Origin: Mucilaginibacter rivuli
GTDB lineage: Bacteria > Bacteroidota > Bacteroidia > Sphingobacteriales > Sphingobacteriaceae
DNA: 64,000 nt
Direction of reading: 5' to 3'
Assembly (NCBI RefSeq): GCF_019391655.1
Contig: NZ_JAHXPQ010000002.1
Span: 310,001 to 374,000, forward strand
Part shown: positions 8,473 to 16,850 of the stretch, piece by piece
Position numbering within the stretch: the first letter of the stretch is position 1
Layout: each line of letters opens with the position of its first letter
The notes under the pieces: generated by a model
Seen by the model: only the letters and a program-made list of their open reading frames with translations
Database searches by the model: none
Told to the model about the DNA's origin: nothing
Made by a program: the position numbers and the translations under genes

Positions 8473-9252
8473 ATGAAAAAATACATTGGCGCATTTACCT
8501 TACTTATAAGTTGCGCTATAGCCAATGCGCAGAAACTACCTAATGTGCAAACAGCAAGCATACCTGCACCCACCGGTATAAAAGTTGATGGCAAGCCTAC
8601 CGAGTGGGCTAACGGCTTGCAGGCACTTAACCATGCCACGGGTATTTATTATACCATTGCTAATGATGCGGAAAACCTTTATCTAATAGTTCAGGGAACC
8701 GATGTGCATACTGTTGAAAAGATCATATCAGGCGGTGTAACGTTCACTATTAAAAACTCAGATAAAAAGAACAATGCCCAACCTGCAGCAATAACGTTCC
8801 CGTTTATTTTACCTAAAGACAGGTTCCCGATAGTTCAAGCCATAAAGGATAAAAACGAAAATACTCCGTTTAACCAGGATGAACTGAACAAGCAACTCGC
8901 AAGTGCCGAAAAGGAAATTGATGTAAGAGGAATAAAAGAGATACAGGATACCGTGATATCTGTTTACAACGACGCCGGAATAATTGCCGTTACCCGGATA
9001 GATAGTAAAAAAGTACTCACTTACGAGTTAAGTATCCCGTTAAAATACCTTCAACAAAATATCGATAATGCGTCAAAGCTTAGCTACAATATTAGATTAA
9101 ATCCACCCCGCACAATTTCGAGGGCGGGCATGGGTATGGTAATGGTAGTTGGTGTAAGCAGTATACGCAGAGATTCACCCGCAGATAGTGATTTTCAAGA
9201 TCTGATGAATGCGACAGATTTTTCGGGAACCTATGTGTTGGCGAAGAAATAA
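8473..9252 (+). CDS. Secreted CBM9-like domain protein
   Basis: 259 residues with a signal peptide cleaved after ANA (about residue 19). Residues 25-115 follow the pattern of carbohydrate-binding family 9-like/DOMON sandwiches: IKVDGKPTEW, a YYTIANDAENLYLIVQ strand pair, then GGVTFTI. It is a paralogue of the protein at 15,899, sharing the same start after the signal peptide and the same order of motifs, but it lacks the Gly-rich tail. It follows the M56 gene by 19 bases and is probably the third gene of the blaI operon. The ligand is unknown. Confidence 0.7.
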   Translation: MKKYIGAFTLLISCAIANAQKLPNVQTASIPAPTGIKVDGKPTEWANGLQALNHATGIYYTIANDAENLYLIVQGTDVHTVEKIISGGVTFTIKNSDKKNNAQPAAITFPFILPKDRFPIVQAIKDKNENTPFNQDELNKQLASAEKEIDVRGIKEIQDTVISVYNDAGIIAVTRIDSKKVLTYELSIPLKYLQQNIDNASKLSYNIRLNPPRTISRAGMGMVMVVGVSSIRRDSPADSDFQDLMNATDFSGTYVLAKK

Positions 9253-9254
9253 GT

Positions 9255-10043
9255 TCAGGGTAGTTTAGTCCAAACACATTCACCTGCTTTTACAATTCCT
9301 TGGTTGCTCCATCCTGTCCAAACACCTTTTAATATCTTTGTTGATGGTTCTATTTTAATGTGAAAAGTTCCATGATATGTTGCCCCACCCAATTTATTTG
9401 ACCAGAAGCCTTCTATATATTGACCTTTAATCTCACCTTTGAAAATGTAAGTCAAATCATCGGTACCTGTATATTGCCCTTTTATAGTATTACTATAATG
9501 AAAAATAAATGCATTTTCCTTATTTTCTTTTGGATAAGTTTCTGATTCAACAGACCAATTGAAGTTCCATTTTCCGCTAAGGAAATAATTTTCCGGATCA
9601 AATATTTGTCGTTGTAATTGACTACAAAATGGTGAAAGAGCAGCAACTAAGTTGTCAGTTCTTGTGCTATCATATGAGCCGGCAGTTACCCCAATTAAAT
9701 CGGTGGGTAAATGGAAGTCAGATGGCATTTTATCAGGTTTCAAATAAAAAGTGTTCTTCCTGCCTAACTTCCCAGTATAAAGCCCTAATTCGTATAATAC
9801 GTTGTCTCGAACAGTTGAATGCTCTGTTTCTCGAATTATTGATTTATCGTCTGGTGTAAAAACAAATATCGCAAAATCACTTTTTTTTAATTGTATTAAT
9901 AAATCGTCTAATGTATTTCCACTAATATTAAATACTCCGCTATCCCAAGATGTAATATTAAAACGGTGATGTAGCTTCTCAGTTAATGCGTTTACAACGC
10001 TTAAACCTTCTACTGATGAGCCAATAAATAATTCTGGTTTCAT
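9255..10043 (-). CDS. TIR-like (CAP12/Pycsar-effector type) protein with beta-rich C-terminal domain
   Basis: 262 residues. Residues 1-147 match the TIR-like nucleotide-binding family found in the CBASS effector Cap12 and in Pycsar effectors: ELFIGSSVEG at 4-13, FAIFVFTPDD at 57-66, and RDNVLYELGLYTGKLGR at 79-95. Glu85 aligns with the catalytic Glu needed for NAD+ cleavage in these enzymes. Residues 150-262 form a separate Trp/Gly-rich beta-type domain (SGKWNFNW, GFWSNKLGG, GVWTGWSNQG) that I do not recognise and that is neither STING nor a membrane anchor. No cyclase gene is adjacent. Three hand-counted lines give 53 of 180 G+C, against 83 of 180 in nearby lutB, suggesting transfer. Its function as a defence NADase is inferred. 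Confidence 0.78.
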   Translation of the reverse strand: MKPELFIGSSVEGLSVVNALTEKLHHRFNITSWDSGVFNISGNTLDDLLIQLKKSDFAIFVFTPDDKSIIRETEHSTVRDNVLYELGLYTGKLGRKNTFYLKPDKMPSDFHLPTDLIGVTAGSYDSTRTDNLVAALSPFCSQLQRQIFDPENYFLSGKWNFNWSVESETYPKENKENAFIFHYSNTIKGQYTGTDDLTYIFKGEIKGQYIEGFWSNKLGGATYHGTFHIKIEPSTKILKGVWTGWSNQGIVKAGECVWTKLP

Positions 10044-10069
10044 AATTTATGCTTTAGCCCGGTTACCTT

Positions 10070-11452
10070 CTAACTACCCTTCCTGTTCTTCGCATACCAT
10101 TCACCGAATGACTCTTTTGGTGGCTCGGGCATATCGCGTTGCTTGTACCAGGGGTTCAATTTGTTATTTACGGCAAACGGTGCATGTTTCATTACCCAAC
10201 GGCCAATTTTGCCCCCGGTATGGTATATGGCCGGGTTTGATAGCGTAAACGTCATTACCTTCATGCCCGCTTTTTTAGTTGCGGTAGCATAGCCGTTCTT
10301 AACAATAACCTGGCGCCATTTATATAGCTGATCATGTATGTCAATTTTCACCGGGCATACGTTGCTGCACGAACCGCATAGGGTAGAGGCAAAGGGCAGG
10401 TCGGCATATTTCTCCATATCCAGGTTAGGCGCTAATATAGCCCCTATGGGCCCTGATATAGCGTTGTGGTAACTATGGCCACCGCTACGGCGATATACCG
10501 GGCAGGTGTTCATACAGGCGCCACAACGGATGCATTTAAGCGAGTTGCGGAACTCAGGCCGGCCTAACTGAATACTGCGGCCATTATCAACTATGATAAT
10601 GTGCATTTCCTGGCCGGGGCGCGGTTTGCTAAAGTGACTGCTATAAGTGGTGATGGGCTGGCCCGTAGCGCTTCTGGTCAGCAACCTTAAAAATACGCCT
10701 AAATGCTTCCTTTCGGGGATGATCTTTTCAAAGCCCATGCTGGCAATATGCACATCGGCAAGGTGGGCGCCCATATCGGCATTACCTTCGTTAGTACATA
10801 CTACAAACTCGCCTGTTTCGGCCACCGCGAAGTTTACTCCCGTTAAGGCTACCTTACGTGTTAAAAAGGTTTCACGTAAGTGGTGGCGCGCAGTTTCAGT
10901 TAAAAACTGCGGGTCGGCATTACCGGCAGGCGTGCCTAAATACTGGTGGAATAATTCGCCTATCTCTTCTTTCTTTTTGTGGATACAAGGCAGTACAATA
11001 TGGCTTGGCGGTTCTTTAGCCAACTGAACAATGCGCTCACCCAGATCAGAGTCGATCACATCAATACCATTTTCGGCAAGGTATTCGTTCAGGTGCAGCT
11101 CTTCGGTCAGCATAGATTTACTTTTAACCATACGGTTAACACCCTGCCGCACTAAAATATCATGTACGATCTTATTATGCTCAGCGCCATTGGCTGCCCA
11201 GTGTATGGTAATACCGTTGGCCTTCGCGTTAGCTTCAAACTGAACAAGGTATTGGTTCAGGTTTGACAGTACATTGTTCTTTATCTGCGATGCTGTTTCG
11301 CGCAGGGTTTCCCAACCGGGTATGTTGTGTACGGCTTTATCGCGTTTGGCGCGTATCCACCATAAGGTTTCATCATGCCAGTCAACACGTGCTTCGTCTT
11401 TATTAAATATCTCCGCTAATTCGGCGTGGTCTTTAGTTGTTAATCCGCTCAT
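10070..11452 (-). CDS. lutB: Lactate utilisation Fe-S protein LutB
   Basis: 460 residues. An N-terminal LUD domain (about 65-290) is followed by two 4Fe-4S motifs: CIRCGACMNTCP with Cys 307, 310, 313 and 317, and CGSCSNVCP with Cys 359, 362 and 366. This is the layout of LutB/YkgF, the electron-transfer subunit of the LutABC L-lactate dehydrogenase. The lutA gene lies just upstream on the same strand (55-base gap), so the pair is an operon. lutC, normally third, is missing: a TIR-like gene follows instead. Confidence 0.92.
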   Translation of the reverse strand: MSGLTTKDHAELAEIFNKDEARVDWHDETLWWIRAKRDKAVHNIPGWETLRETASQIKNNVLSNLNQYLVQFEANAKANGITIHWAANGAEHNKIVHDILVRQGVNRMVKSKSMLTEELHLNEYLAENGIDVIDSDLGERIVQLAKEPPSHIVLPCIHKKKEEIGELFHQYLGTPAGNADPQFLTETARHHLRETFLTRKVALTGVNFAVAETGEFVVCTNEGNADMGAHLADVHIASMGFEKIIPERKHLGVFLRLLTRSATGQPITTYSSHFSKPRPGQEMHIIIVDNGRSIQLGRPEFRNSLKCIRCGACMNTCPVYRRSGGHSYHNAISGPIGAILAPNLDMEKYADLPFASTLCGSCSNVCPVKIDIHDQLYKWRQVIVKNGYATATKKAGMKVMTFTLSNPAIYHTGGKIGRWVMKHAPFAVNNKLNPWYKQRDMPEPPKESFGEWYAKNRKGS

Positions 11453-11507
11453 TGGTTTATTAGTTCATTGGTCAAAACTAAAAGAAGTCTTGCCTCTTGC
11501 TTCTCTT

Positions 11508-12242
11508 TTACTTTCCGTTCAGTATCTCTGCAATATGCAATACTTTAACTTTGCTGCCCTGGCGGTTAAGTATGCCTTCCATATGCATCAGGCAACTCAT
11601 ATCAACACCGGTAATATATTCAGCGCCATGCTCCAGGTGATCGTCAACACGGTCTTTGCCCATTTTTACCGATACTGCCTCTTCGGCAACGCAAAAAGTT
11701 CCGCCAAAGCCACAGCATTCGTCGCCCCGGTTTAATGATACGATCTCTATCCCTTCAACCATATTAAGCAAACTGCCCGGTTTTGAAAACGTTGGGGCTA
11801 CCAATTCCGTCATTGACGACAGGTGCAAGCCCCGCTGCCCGTGGCAACTTTGGTGCATGCCAACCTTATGCGGAAACTTTGATGGCAGCGATTCAACCTT
11901 TAATACATCGGTTAAAAAGCTGGTAAACTCATATATACGGTTGCTGATGTGTGCTGCCTTGTCGGGATTCTTATCATCATGCAAATGGTCGCGGATGTGT
12001 AACACACAGCTTCCTGATGGCGCTACGATATAATCAAACTCGGCAAAGTTTTTAATGAAAAGCTCGTTACAGCCATGCGTTAAATGCTCAAAACCCGAGT
12101 TTGCCATTGGCTGGCCGCAGCAGGTTTGGTTTTTAGGGTATACAACCGTAACGCCTAACTTTTCGAGCAGTTCTAAACACGCTATAGCGGCACCGGGATA
12201 AAATTGATCAACGTAACATGGTATAAACAGTCCAACTGTCAT
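11508..12242 (-). CDS. lutA: Lactate utilisation protein LutA
   Basis: 244 residues from the ATG at 12,242. An upstream in-frame ATG at 12,299 would add 19 residues that precede the conserved family start and are therefore rejected. There are two CCG Cys-rich domains: TCCGQPMANSG at 40-50 and ECCGFGGTFC in the second half, plus MHQSCHGQRGL. It is clearly closer to canonical LutA than the copy at 5,178. It acts with LutB to move electrons from L-lactate oxidation to pyruvate. It is the first gene of the lutAB operon, with divergent transcription from the next gene to the right. Confidence 0.9.
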   Translation of the reverse strand: MTVGLFIPCYVDQFYPGAAIACLELLEKLGVTVVYPKNQTCCGQPMANSGFEHLTHGCNELFIKNFAEFDYIVAPSGSCVLHIRDHLHDDKNPDKAAHISNRIYEFTSFLTDVLKVESLPSKFPHKVGMHQSCHGQRGLHLSSMTELVAPTFSKPGSLLNMVEGIEIVSLNRGDECCGFGGTFCVAEEAVSVKMGKDRVDDHLEHGAEYITGVDMSCLMHMEGILNRQGSKVKVLHIAEILNGK

Positions 12243-12436
12243 AATAATGGGATGGTTATTTTGCCCGTTTTTAGGCAGACAATTAATAATGATGGGCAAA
12301 AATAAACTTAAATCATCAAGTTTTATACCCTATTATAGCATTTATGTAAATTCTGTATGCATGACACTTTTGCCATAAAATATTTGTATAAAAACACGCT
12401 TCTAAAACTATTTAACAGTTTGATCCTTTTAAGGGC

Positions 12437-12832
12437 ATGGCACTTGGCACACAATTAATATGGTTATTTACATTGGCTATTCCTGTAGCATGTATAGCCT
12501 GGACGGTTACTCATGAAGAAGTTTTCAGGGAGCCGCGCGAATACTGCATTAAACGCTGCCATAACAACAAGACCATTTTAGGCCGTAAGTTTTTCTACCT
12601 TTTTACCTGCGAATATTGTTTTAGCCACTATGTTACGTTGCTTATGTTGGTGATAACCCGTTATAAACTGCTTTTGGATGATTGGCGTGGCTATCTTATT
12701 GCCGGTTTCGCATTGGTGTTTGTTGCCAATGTTTACATGAGCCTGTTTGCTTTAATAAGAATAGATTTGAAGAAAAGCAAGCTTGAAGCTGACAGGGAAG
12801 AAGCAGAAAACGAGGATAATATTAAAAATTGA
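12437..12832 (+). CDS. Hypothetical membrane protein with paired Cys motifs
   Basis: 131 residues with three hydrophobic segments (about 6-22, 64-74 and 86-107) and an acidic C-terminal tail. Between the first two segments lie Cys37 and Cys41 (CIKRC) and Cys58 and Cys61 (CEYC), which could hold a metal or form disulfides. No family is recognised. The stop is immediately followed by the end of the convergent histidine kinase gene, with no terminator visible between them. Confidence 0.65.
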   Translation: MALGTQLIWLFTLAIPVACIAWTVTHEEVFREPREYCIKRCHNNKTILGRKFFYLFTCEYCFSHYVTLLMLVITRYKLLLDDWRGYLIAGFALVFVANVYMSLFALIRIDLKKSKLEADREEAENEDNIKN

Positions 12833-14749
12833 TCAGCAATTTGATACACTGAAATAGAATGTAGTGCCTTGGTCAACTTCGGATGTAAGCCATAGCTCGC
12901 CACCGTTTAATTCTATCAACTCCCGACAAAGCAACAAACCAATCCCTGTGCCCTTTTCACCTTGTGTACCGGGCTTGGTAAAATGCGTTTTTACAGATAA
13001 TAGGCGTTCAATTTCTTCGGTGTTCATTCCACGCCCGGTATCTTTTATACTGATGGTTATTTTGTCTTTAATAGTATGCGATGTAACGGATATTTGCCCT
13101 TTATTAGGTGTAAACTTAATTGCATTGCTAATAAGGTTTCTTAAAATAACTTTGAGGTGGTTAGGGTCGATAAACACAGTATGCTCAGCCTTTACCTCAT
13201 TGGTAAATGTGATATGCTTTTGATCGAAGGAATACTTAAATGTATTTTCAATTTCATCTACAACAGGCTGTAAGTGTTCACAAGTTGCTTGCAGATTAGT
13301 GCCTTTTATTTGATTTTCGGCCCATTCAAGCAGGTTTTTTAATGTTAACTCGGCACCCTTAACTACCGGGCTTATCGAACTCATTACCTGTTTCACTTCT
13401 GCCTCCTGTAAGTGGCCGCCTTCAAACAAGCTGGTTAGGCTGCTTAAATTGCCTATGGGGCCACGCAAATCGTGCCCTATAACTAAAAGCAGTTTATTTT
13501 TTAAACTGTTAAGCTCCTCAAGGTGTTGTGCCTGTATCTCTATCAGTTGTGTTTGAGCTATGGTGGCCAAATGTTGTTCATTCAGGTTTTTAGCTAATAT
13601 CCGCTTCTCGCGATAGTAGCGATAAACCACATACAACGCAACAATAAGTAATATTAACGAAACTGATAAGATAATTATGATGTTTTTTTGCGATTTAACC
13701 ACCACGTTATACACATCATCTTTATGGTTTATCTCTTCCAGGTTGCGTAGTTTTTCGTTTAGCTCAAAATAATCGGCAACCAATTGTGAGCTGTTTTGCT
13801 GACTGGTTTTAACTTGCTTTTCAAGAAATGCAGTATAGTTGTACTGGTAAAACAAAAGCATTTTTGTATCGCCTTTGCTTTTATAGATATTGATAATAGA
13901 CTTGTACACCCGGGTAGTTATATCAGCAATACCCAAACTATCCGATAACGCGAGGGCTTTGTTGGCATATTGCAATGCTTCGTCGGGTTTATGCTGATTG
14001 AGCAAAACAAAGGCTTTTGTATCCCAGCAACTTGCTCTTAAGCGTTTATTGTTAGTAACATAACTTAAATTTATTGATGAATCGACACAGCTTAGCGCCT
14101 TGTCATAATTTCTGCCCGGGGTGTCATTACTATATATGTACGATAATCGCCCGAGCAATATGGCTTCGGTTTCGGTATTGTGGAGAGGCCTGACCATTTT
14201 AAGGGCTCTATATACTTCGTTTACAGCAAGATCAGTTTCCTTTTTGCGTGCGAATATTAATGATCGTTCGGTTACTATTTCTGCTAACAGGTATTCATCT
14301 GTTCCGGCTTCAAACTCTGCTTTATTTAAAAAAACATTGGCCTTATCGTAATTTCGCAGGTCCATATAATCCCGCGCCGTGTGACGATAAATGGTGGAAA
14401 GTAATGAGTGCTCGTTTTTTGAGATATAGTGAATTGCGGTATCCAGGTAAAGTAAACTGATCTGGTTGTAAGATTGCGACCAATAGGTTACGCCAATATT
14501 TAATAAGCTTTGGCCAATTCCTTTTTTGTATCCTATTGTTTTTGATGCGATGAGTTGGGCTTCAGCGAGTTTACGGGCACCTGTTGGGTCGGATAAAAAG
14601 GTGGTATAAATTTTTTTGTTGATCTCATCTATCTTAGCGAAAGTTGTAGTATCGTGTTCAAACGAGGAAATATCGGTTGTTTTTAATCCAGCACAAATAG
14701 CACTTTGCGGCAGCAAATAAATTAAAAATAGCCAATACAATTTACTCAT
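12833..14749 (-). CDS. TPR-containing sensor histidine kinase
   Basis: 638 residues. A signal peptide (1-20) and a long periplasmic helical region with TPR-like repeats (about 40-310) are followed by a membrane helix at 356-376 and a short coiled coil. The HisKA domain has its phospho-acceptor His426 in VIGHDLRGP. The ATPase domain carries NLISNAIKF, DTGRGM, a Gly-rich GEKGTGIGL and GTTFYF near the end. No response regulator is encoded nearby, so the partner must be elsewhere. Such TPR kinases are common in Bacteroidetes and their signals are mostly unknown. Confidence 0.92.
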   Translation of the reverse strand: MSKLYWLFLIYLLPQSAICAGLKTTDISSFEHDTTTFAKIDEINKKIYTTFLSDPTGARKLAEAQLIASKTIGYKKGIGQSLLNIGVTYWSQSYNQISLLYLDTAIHYISKNEHSLLSTIYRHTARDYMDLRNYDKANVFLNKAEFEAGTDEYLLAEIVTERSLIFARKKETDLAVNEVYRALKMVRPLHNTETEAILLGRLSYIYSNDTPGRNYDKALSCVDSSINLSYVTNNKRLRASCWDTKAFVLLNQHKPDEALQYANKALALSDSLGIADITTRVYKSIINIYKSKGDTKMLLFYQYNYTAFLEKQVKTSQQNSSQLVADYFELNEKLRNLEEINHKDDVYNVVVKSQKNIIIILSVSLILLIVALYVVYRYYREKRILAKNLNEQHLATIAQTQLIEIQAQHLEELNSLKNKLLLVIGHDLRGPIGNLSSLTSLFEGGHLQEAEVKQVMSSISPVVKGAELTLKNLLEWAENQIKGTNLQATCEHLQPVVDEIENTFKYSFDQKHITFTNEVKAEHTVFIDPNHLKVILRNLISNAIKFTPNKGQISVTSHTIKDKITISIKDTGRGMNTEEIERLLSVKTHFTKPGTQGEKGTGIGLLLCRELIELNGGELWLTSEVDQGTTFYFSVSNC

Positions 14750-14884
14750 TAATCAAGGGGATGTTTTGTGCTTACTGAATTTTAGAAAGCACTATAATTC
14801 AGTACTGTAAAGAAATAAATAATTATTTCAAAATAAAAAAATTTGTTGTTAATTAATGTTTTTACGTAGGAGGTTAAAAAGATG

Positions 14885-15454
14885 TTAGCTATTAAAAGTT
14901 ACCAAACAACGCTCTGCACTTAAAAGGGTTTCATATTGCTCAAAATTTACCGATGCTTTCATTAATTCAACCTCTTTACGGTAGTTTTGGCGTAGCTCCT
15001 TACGCTTAATGGCTTCAATAAAACGACGAACCTGTATTTGCGATTCCAGAATAAGGCCCGGCACCTCTACAGGTTTATTATGCTCGTCTTTAGCCACCAT
15101 GGTAAAATAGCTGGTATTAGTGTGTTTTACTACACTTGTTTTAACGTTTTGTGATGTAATGCGTATACCCACTACAATGGATGTTTTACCAACATAATTT
15201 ACTGATGCCATTACCGATACCAATTCACCAACTTCAATAGGCTCTAAAAAGTTAACCGTATCAATAGACGCGGTTACACAATAATTGCCGGCATGTTTAG
15301 CGGCGCATACATAAGCAACTTTATCCATTAATGATAGTAATATGCCGCCATGTATCTTCCCGCCAAAATTGGAGTAAGATGGTATCATTAATTCGGTAAT
15401 AGTGGTTTCAGAAAAACTGATGGGTTTGTATGGGATTGGTTCTGCCATATTCAA
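14885..15454 (-). CDS. Acyl-CoA thioesterase, hotdog fold (YciA-like)
   Basis: 189 residues. The hotdog domain covers about 10-130 and includes GGKIHGGILLSLMDKVAYVCA, ending in the helix typical of acyl-CoA thioesterases, and ASIDTVNFLEPIEVGELV. It would hydrolyse acyl-CoA to free acid and CoA in the cytoplasm. A C-terminal helical extension (about 140-189) is longer than in short YciA proteins. A second possible start lies two codons in. It is a single-gene unit. Confidence 0.85.
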   Translation of the reverse strand: MNMAEPIPYKPISFSETTITELMIPSYSNFGGKIHGGILLSLMDKVAYVCAAKHAGNYCVTASIDTVNFLEPIEVGELVSVMASVNYVGKTSIVVGIRITSQNVKTSVVKHTNTSYFTMVAKDEHNKPVEVPGLILESQIQVRRFIEAIKRKELRQNYRKEVELMKASVNFEQYETLLSAERCLVTFNS

Positions 15455-15898
15455 TTGTGGGTTATTGGTGTGTTAAGCAAAAGTTGTTACAATGAAGGTA
15501 AAAATAAATATCACCGCTATACTCAAAATTTATGTGTGTTGAGCTTAATGGCGCTAATTTAAAGGGTGCTATAGTGTGGTGGTAGCTTATAACTAATTAA
15601 TTATAAATAGCTAATAACGCAATATTAGCGCTTCGTAAATATAGTAATTTATATATTTGAGGTTATTATTTGGCTTTGCAGATAAGTGTGTTTGCAACAA
15701 TTGTAATACAAGTACGCAACATTTGTATGACATTCAAATATTAATGAAACCTTCGTAGTAATTTCACATCTAATAATTAAAACCAATAAAACCGGATCAG
15801 AAAGCATTGTTTGTTTATACAAGTATAAAATAAAGAATACTAAAACTATAGACGATGTTAAATAAAACGGTTTAATTGATGACCTGATTTTTTAAAAC
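15455..15898. other. Intergenic region between divergent genes
   Basis: 444 bases of AT-rich DNA between the thioesterase and the Gly-rich secreted protein. TATATTTG at 15,652-15,659 fits the -7 consensus for plus-strand transcription, but no good -33 element was seen. No reading frame, repeat or RNA gene was recognised. Confidence 0.3.
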
Positions 15899-16813
15899 AT
15901 GAAAATTAAAACTTTACCCCTTATTAAAATAACATTTACTGCCTTACTTGTAGCTGCAGGTTTTTACTCCAATGCCCAAAAGCTTAATAATACACAGGAA
16001 GGCTCTGTGCTGGCGCCCGAAAAAGTAAAGATAGACGGTAAATTTGCCGAATGGGAAAACACTTTTGCCGCATATAATAAAACAACCAAGCTGTATTACA
16101 CACTATCAAACGATGATAAAAACATTTACCTGGTTGTAAAAAGCGCTGATGCGATCAATACATCTAAGGTAATGGGTGGTGGCGTTACGCTTACCATAAA
16201 TACAGCCGACAAGAAAAAAGAAGAAGGCGCGTATAGTGTTACCTTTCCTATTGTAAACCGCAATAACATGCGTGGCCTGCGCCGCCCGCGTGGGGCCAGT
16301 CAAACTACAGTGCAAGATTCGGCCTCGCTTGCAGAAGCGGCCGCGGCCCGTAAAACCGCGATCGCGTCGATAAAAGAAATAAGTGTTTTAGGTTTCAAAA
16401 ACATTACCGATACACTAATATCGATATATAACGAGTATGGCATTAAAGCTGCCGCGAACTATGATGATCAGGCCGATTTTCTTTTTGAATTGTCTATACC
16501 TTTAAAACTCCTTAACATTTCTGCCACTAACCCTAAAGAGTTTGCCTATAATATTAAAGTTAACGGTATTCAAATGGGTAATGGTAATAATAACCGTAAT
16601 AATGGCGGCGGCGGTAACAATGGCGGCGGCGGTGGCGGTCGCAACGGCGGCGGCGGTGGTGGCGGCGGTCGAAATGGCGGTGGTGGCTTCGGCGGTGGCG
16701 GTGGTGGCGGCTTTGGCGGCGGCGGTGGTTTTGGTGGTGGCGGCTTCGGCGGTAATGAAGAACTCCTGAGTGCTACTGATTTTTGGGCGAAGTATATACC
16801 CGCAAAAAAGTAG
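15899..16813 (+). CDS. Secreted CBM9-like protein with Gly/Asn-rich tail
   Basis: 304 residues with a signal peptide cleaved after SNA (about 25). Residues 35-215 parallel the secreted protein at 8,473 (VKIDGKFAEW, YYTLSNDDKNIYLVVK, GGVTLTI). From about residue 224 to 287 it becomes almost pure Gly with Asn, Arg and Phe, then ends in a short ordinary segment (LLSATDFWAKYIPAKK) equivalent to the end of the paralogue. The Gly tract is therefore an insertion before the conserved end, not a run-on. An outer-membrane barrel gene follows 37 bases downstream and also carries a Gly/Asn-rich N-terminus. Confidence 0.7.
   Translation: MKIKTLPLIKITFTALLVAAGFYSNAQKLNNTQEGSVLAPEKVKIDGKFAEWENTFAAYNKTTKLYYTLSNDDKNIYLVVKSADAINTSKVMGGGVTLTINTADKKKEEGAYSVTFPIVNRNNMRGLRRPRGASQTTVQDSASLAEAAAARKTAIASIKEISVLGFKNITDTLISIYNEYGIKAAANYDDQADFLFELSIPLKLLNISATNPKEFAYNIKVNGIQMGNGNNNRNNGGGGNNGGGGGGRNGGGGGGGGRNGGGGFGGGGGGGFGGGGGFGGGGFGGNEELLSATDFWAKYIPAKK
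16601..16753 (+). repeat. GGC/GGT low-complexity tract coding for poly-Gly
   Basis: About 150 bases of GGC and GGT codons, broken by AAT, CGT/CGC and TTT/TTC. It is prone to strand slippage and gives false Ala-rich frames in other readings. It encodes the Gly-rich insertion of the gene at 15,899. Confidence 0.85.
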
Positions 16814-16850
16814 TAAACTATAATTTAATGAATCCTAAACTTAACTACTG

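Noticed and set aside
230..10043. DAC protein and TIR-like effector as one c-di-AMP-triggered defence operon
   Set aside because: They are 8 kb apart with many unrelated genes between, so the sequence gives no support for a joint system.
10647..11243. Plus-strand frames inside lutB
   Set aside because: Antisense shadows of a strongly conserved gene with intact Fe-S motifs.
12243..12299. Longer LutA start at 12,299
   Set aside because: The extra 19 residues precede the conserved MTVGLFIPCY start shared with the other LutA.
16542..16769. Ala/Val-rich frame over the Gly-coding tract
   Set aside because: It is the shifted reading of GGC/GGT repeats inside the real gene at 15,899.
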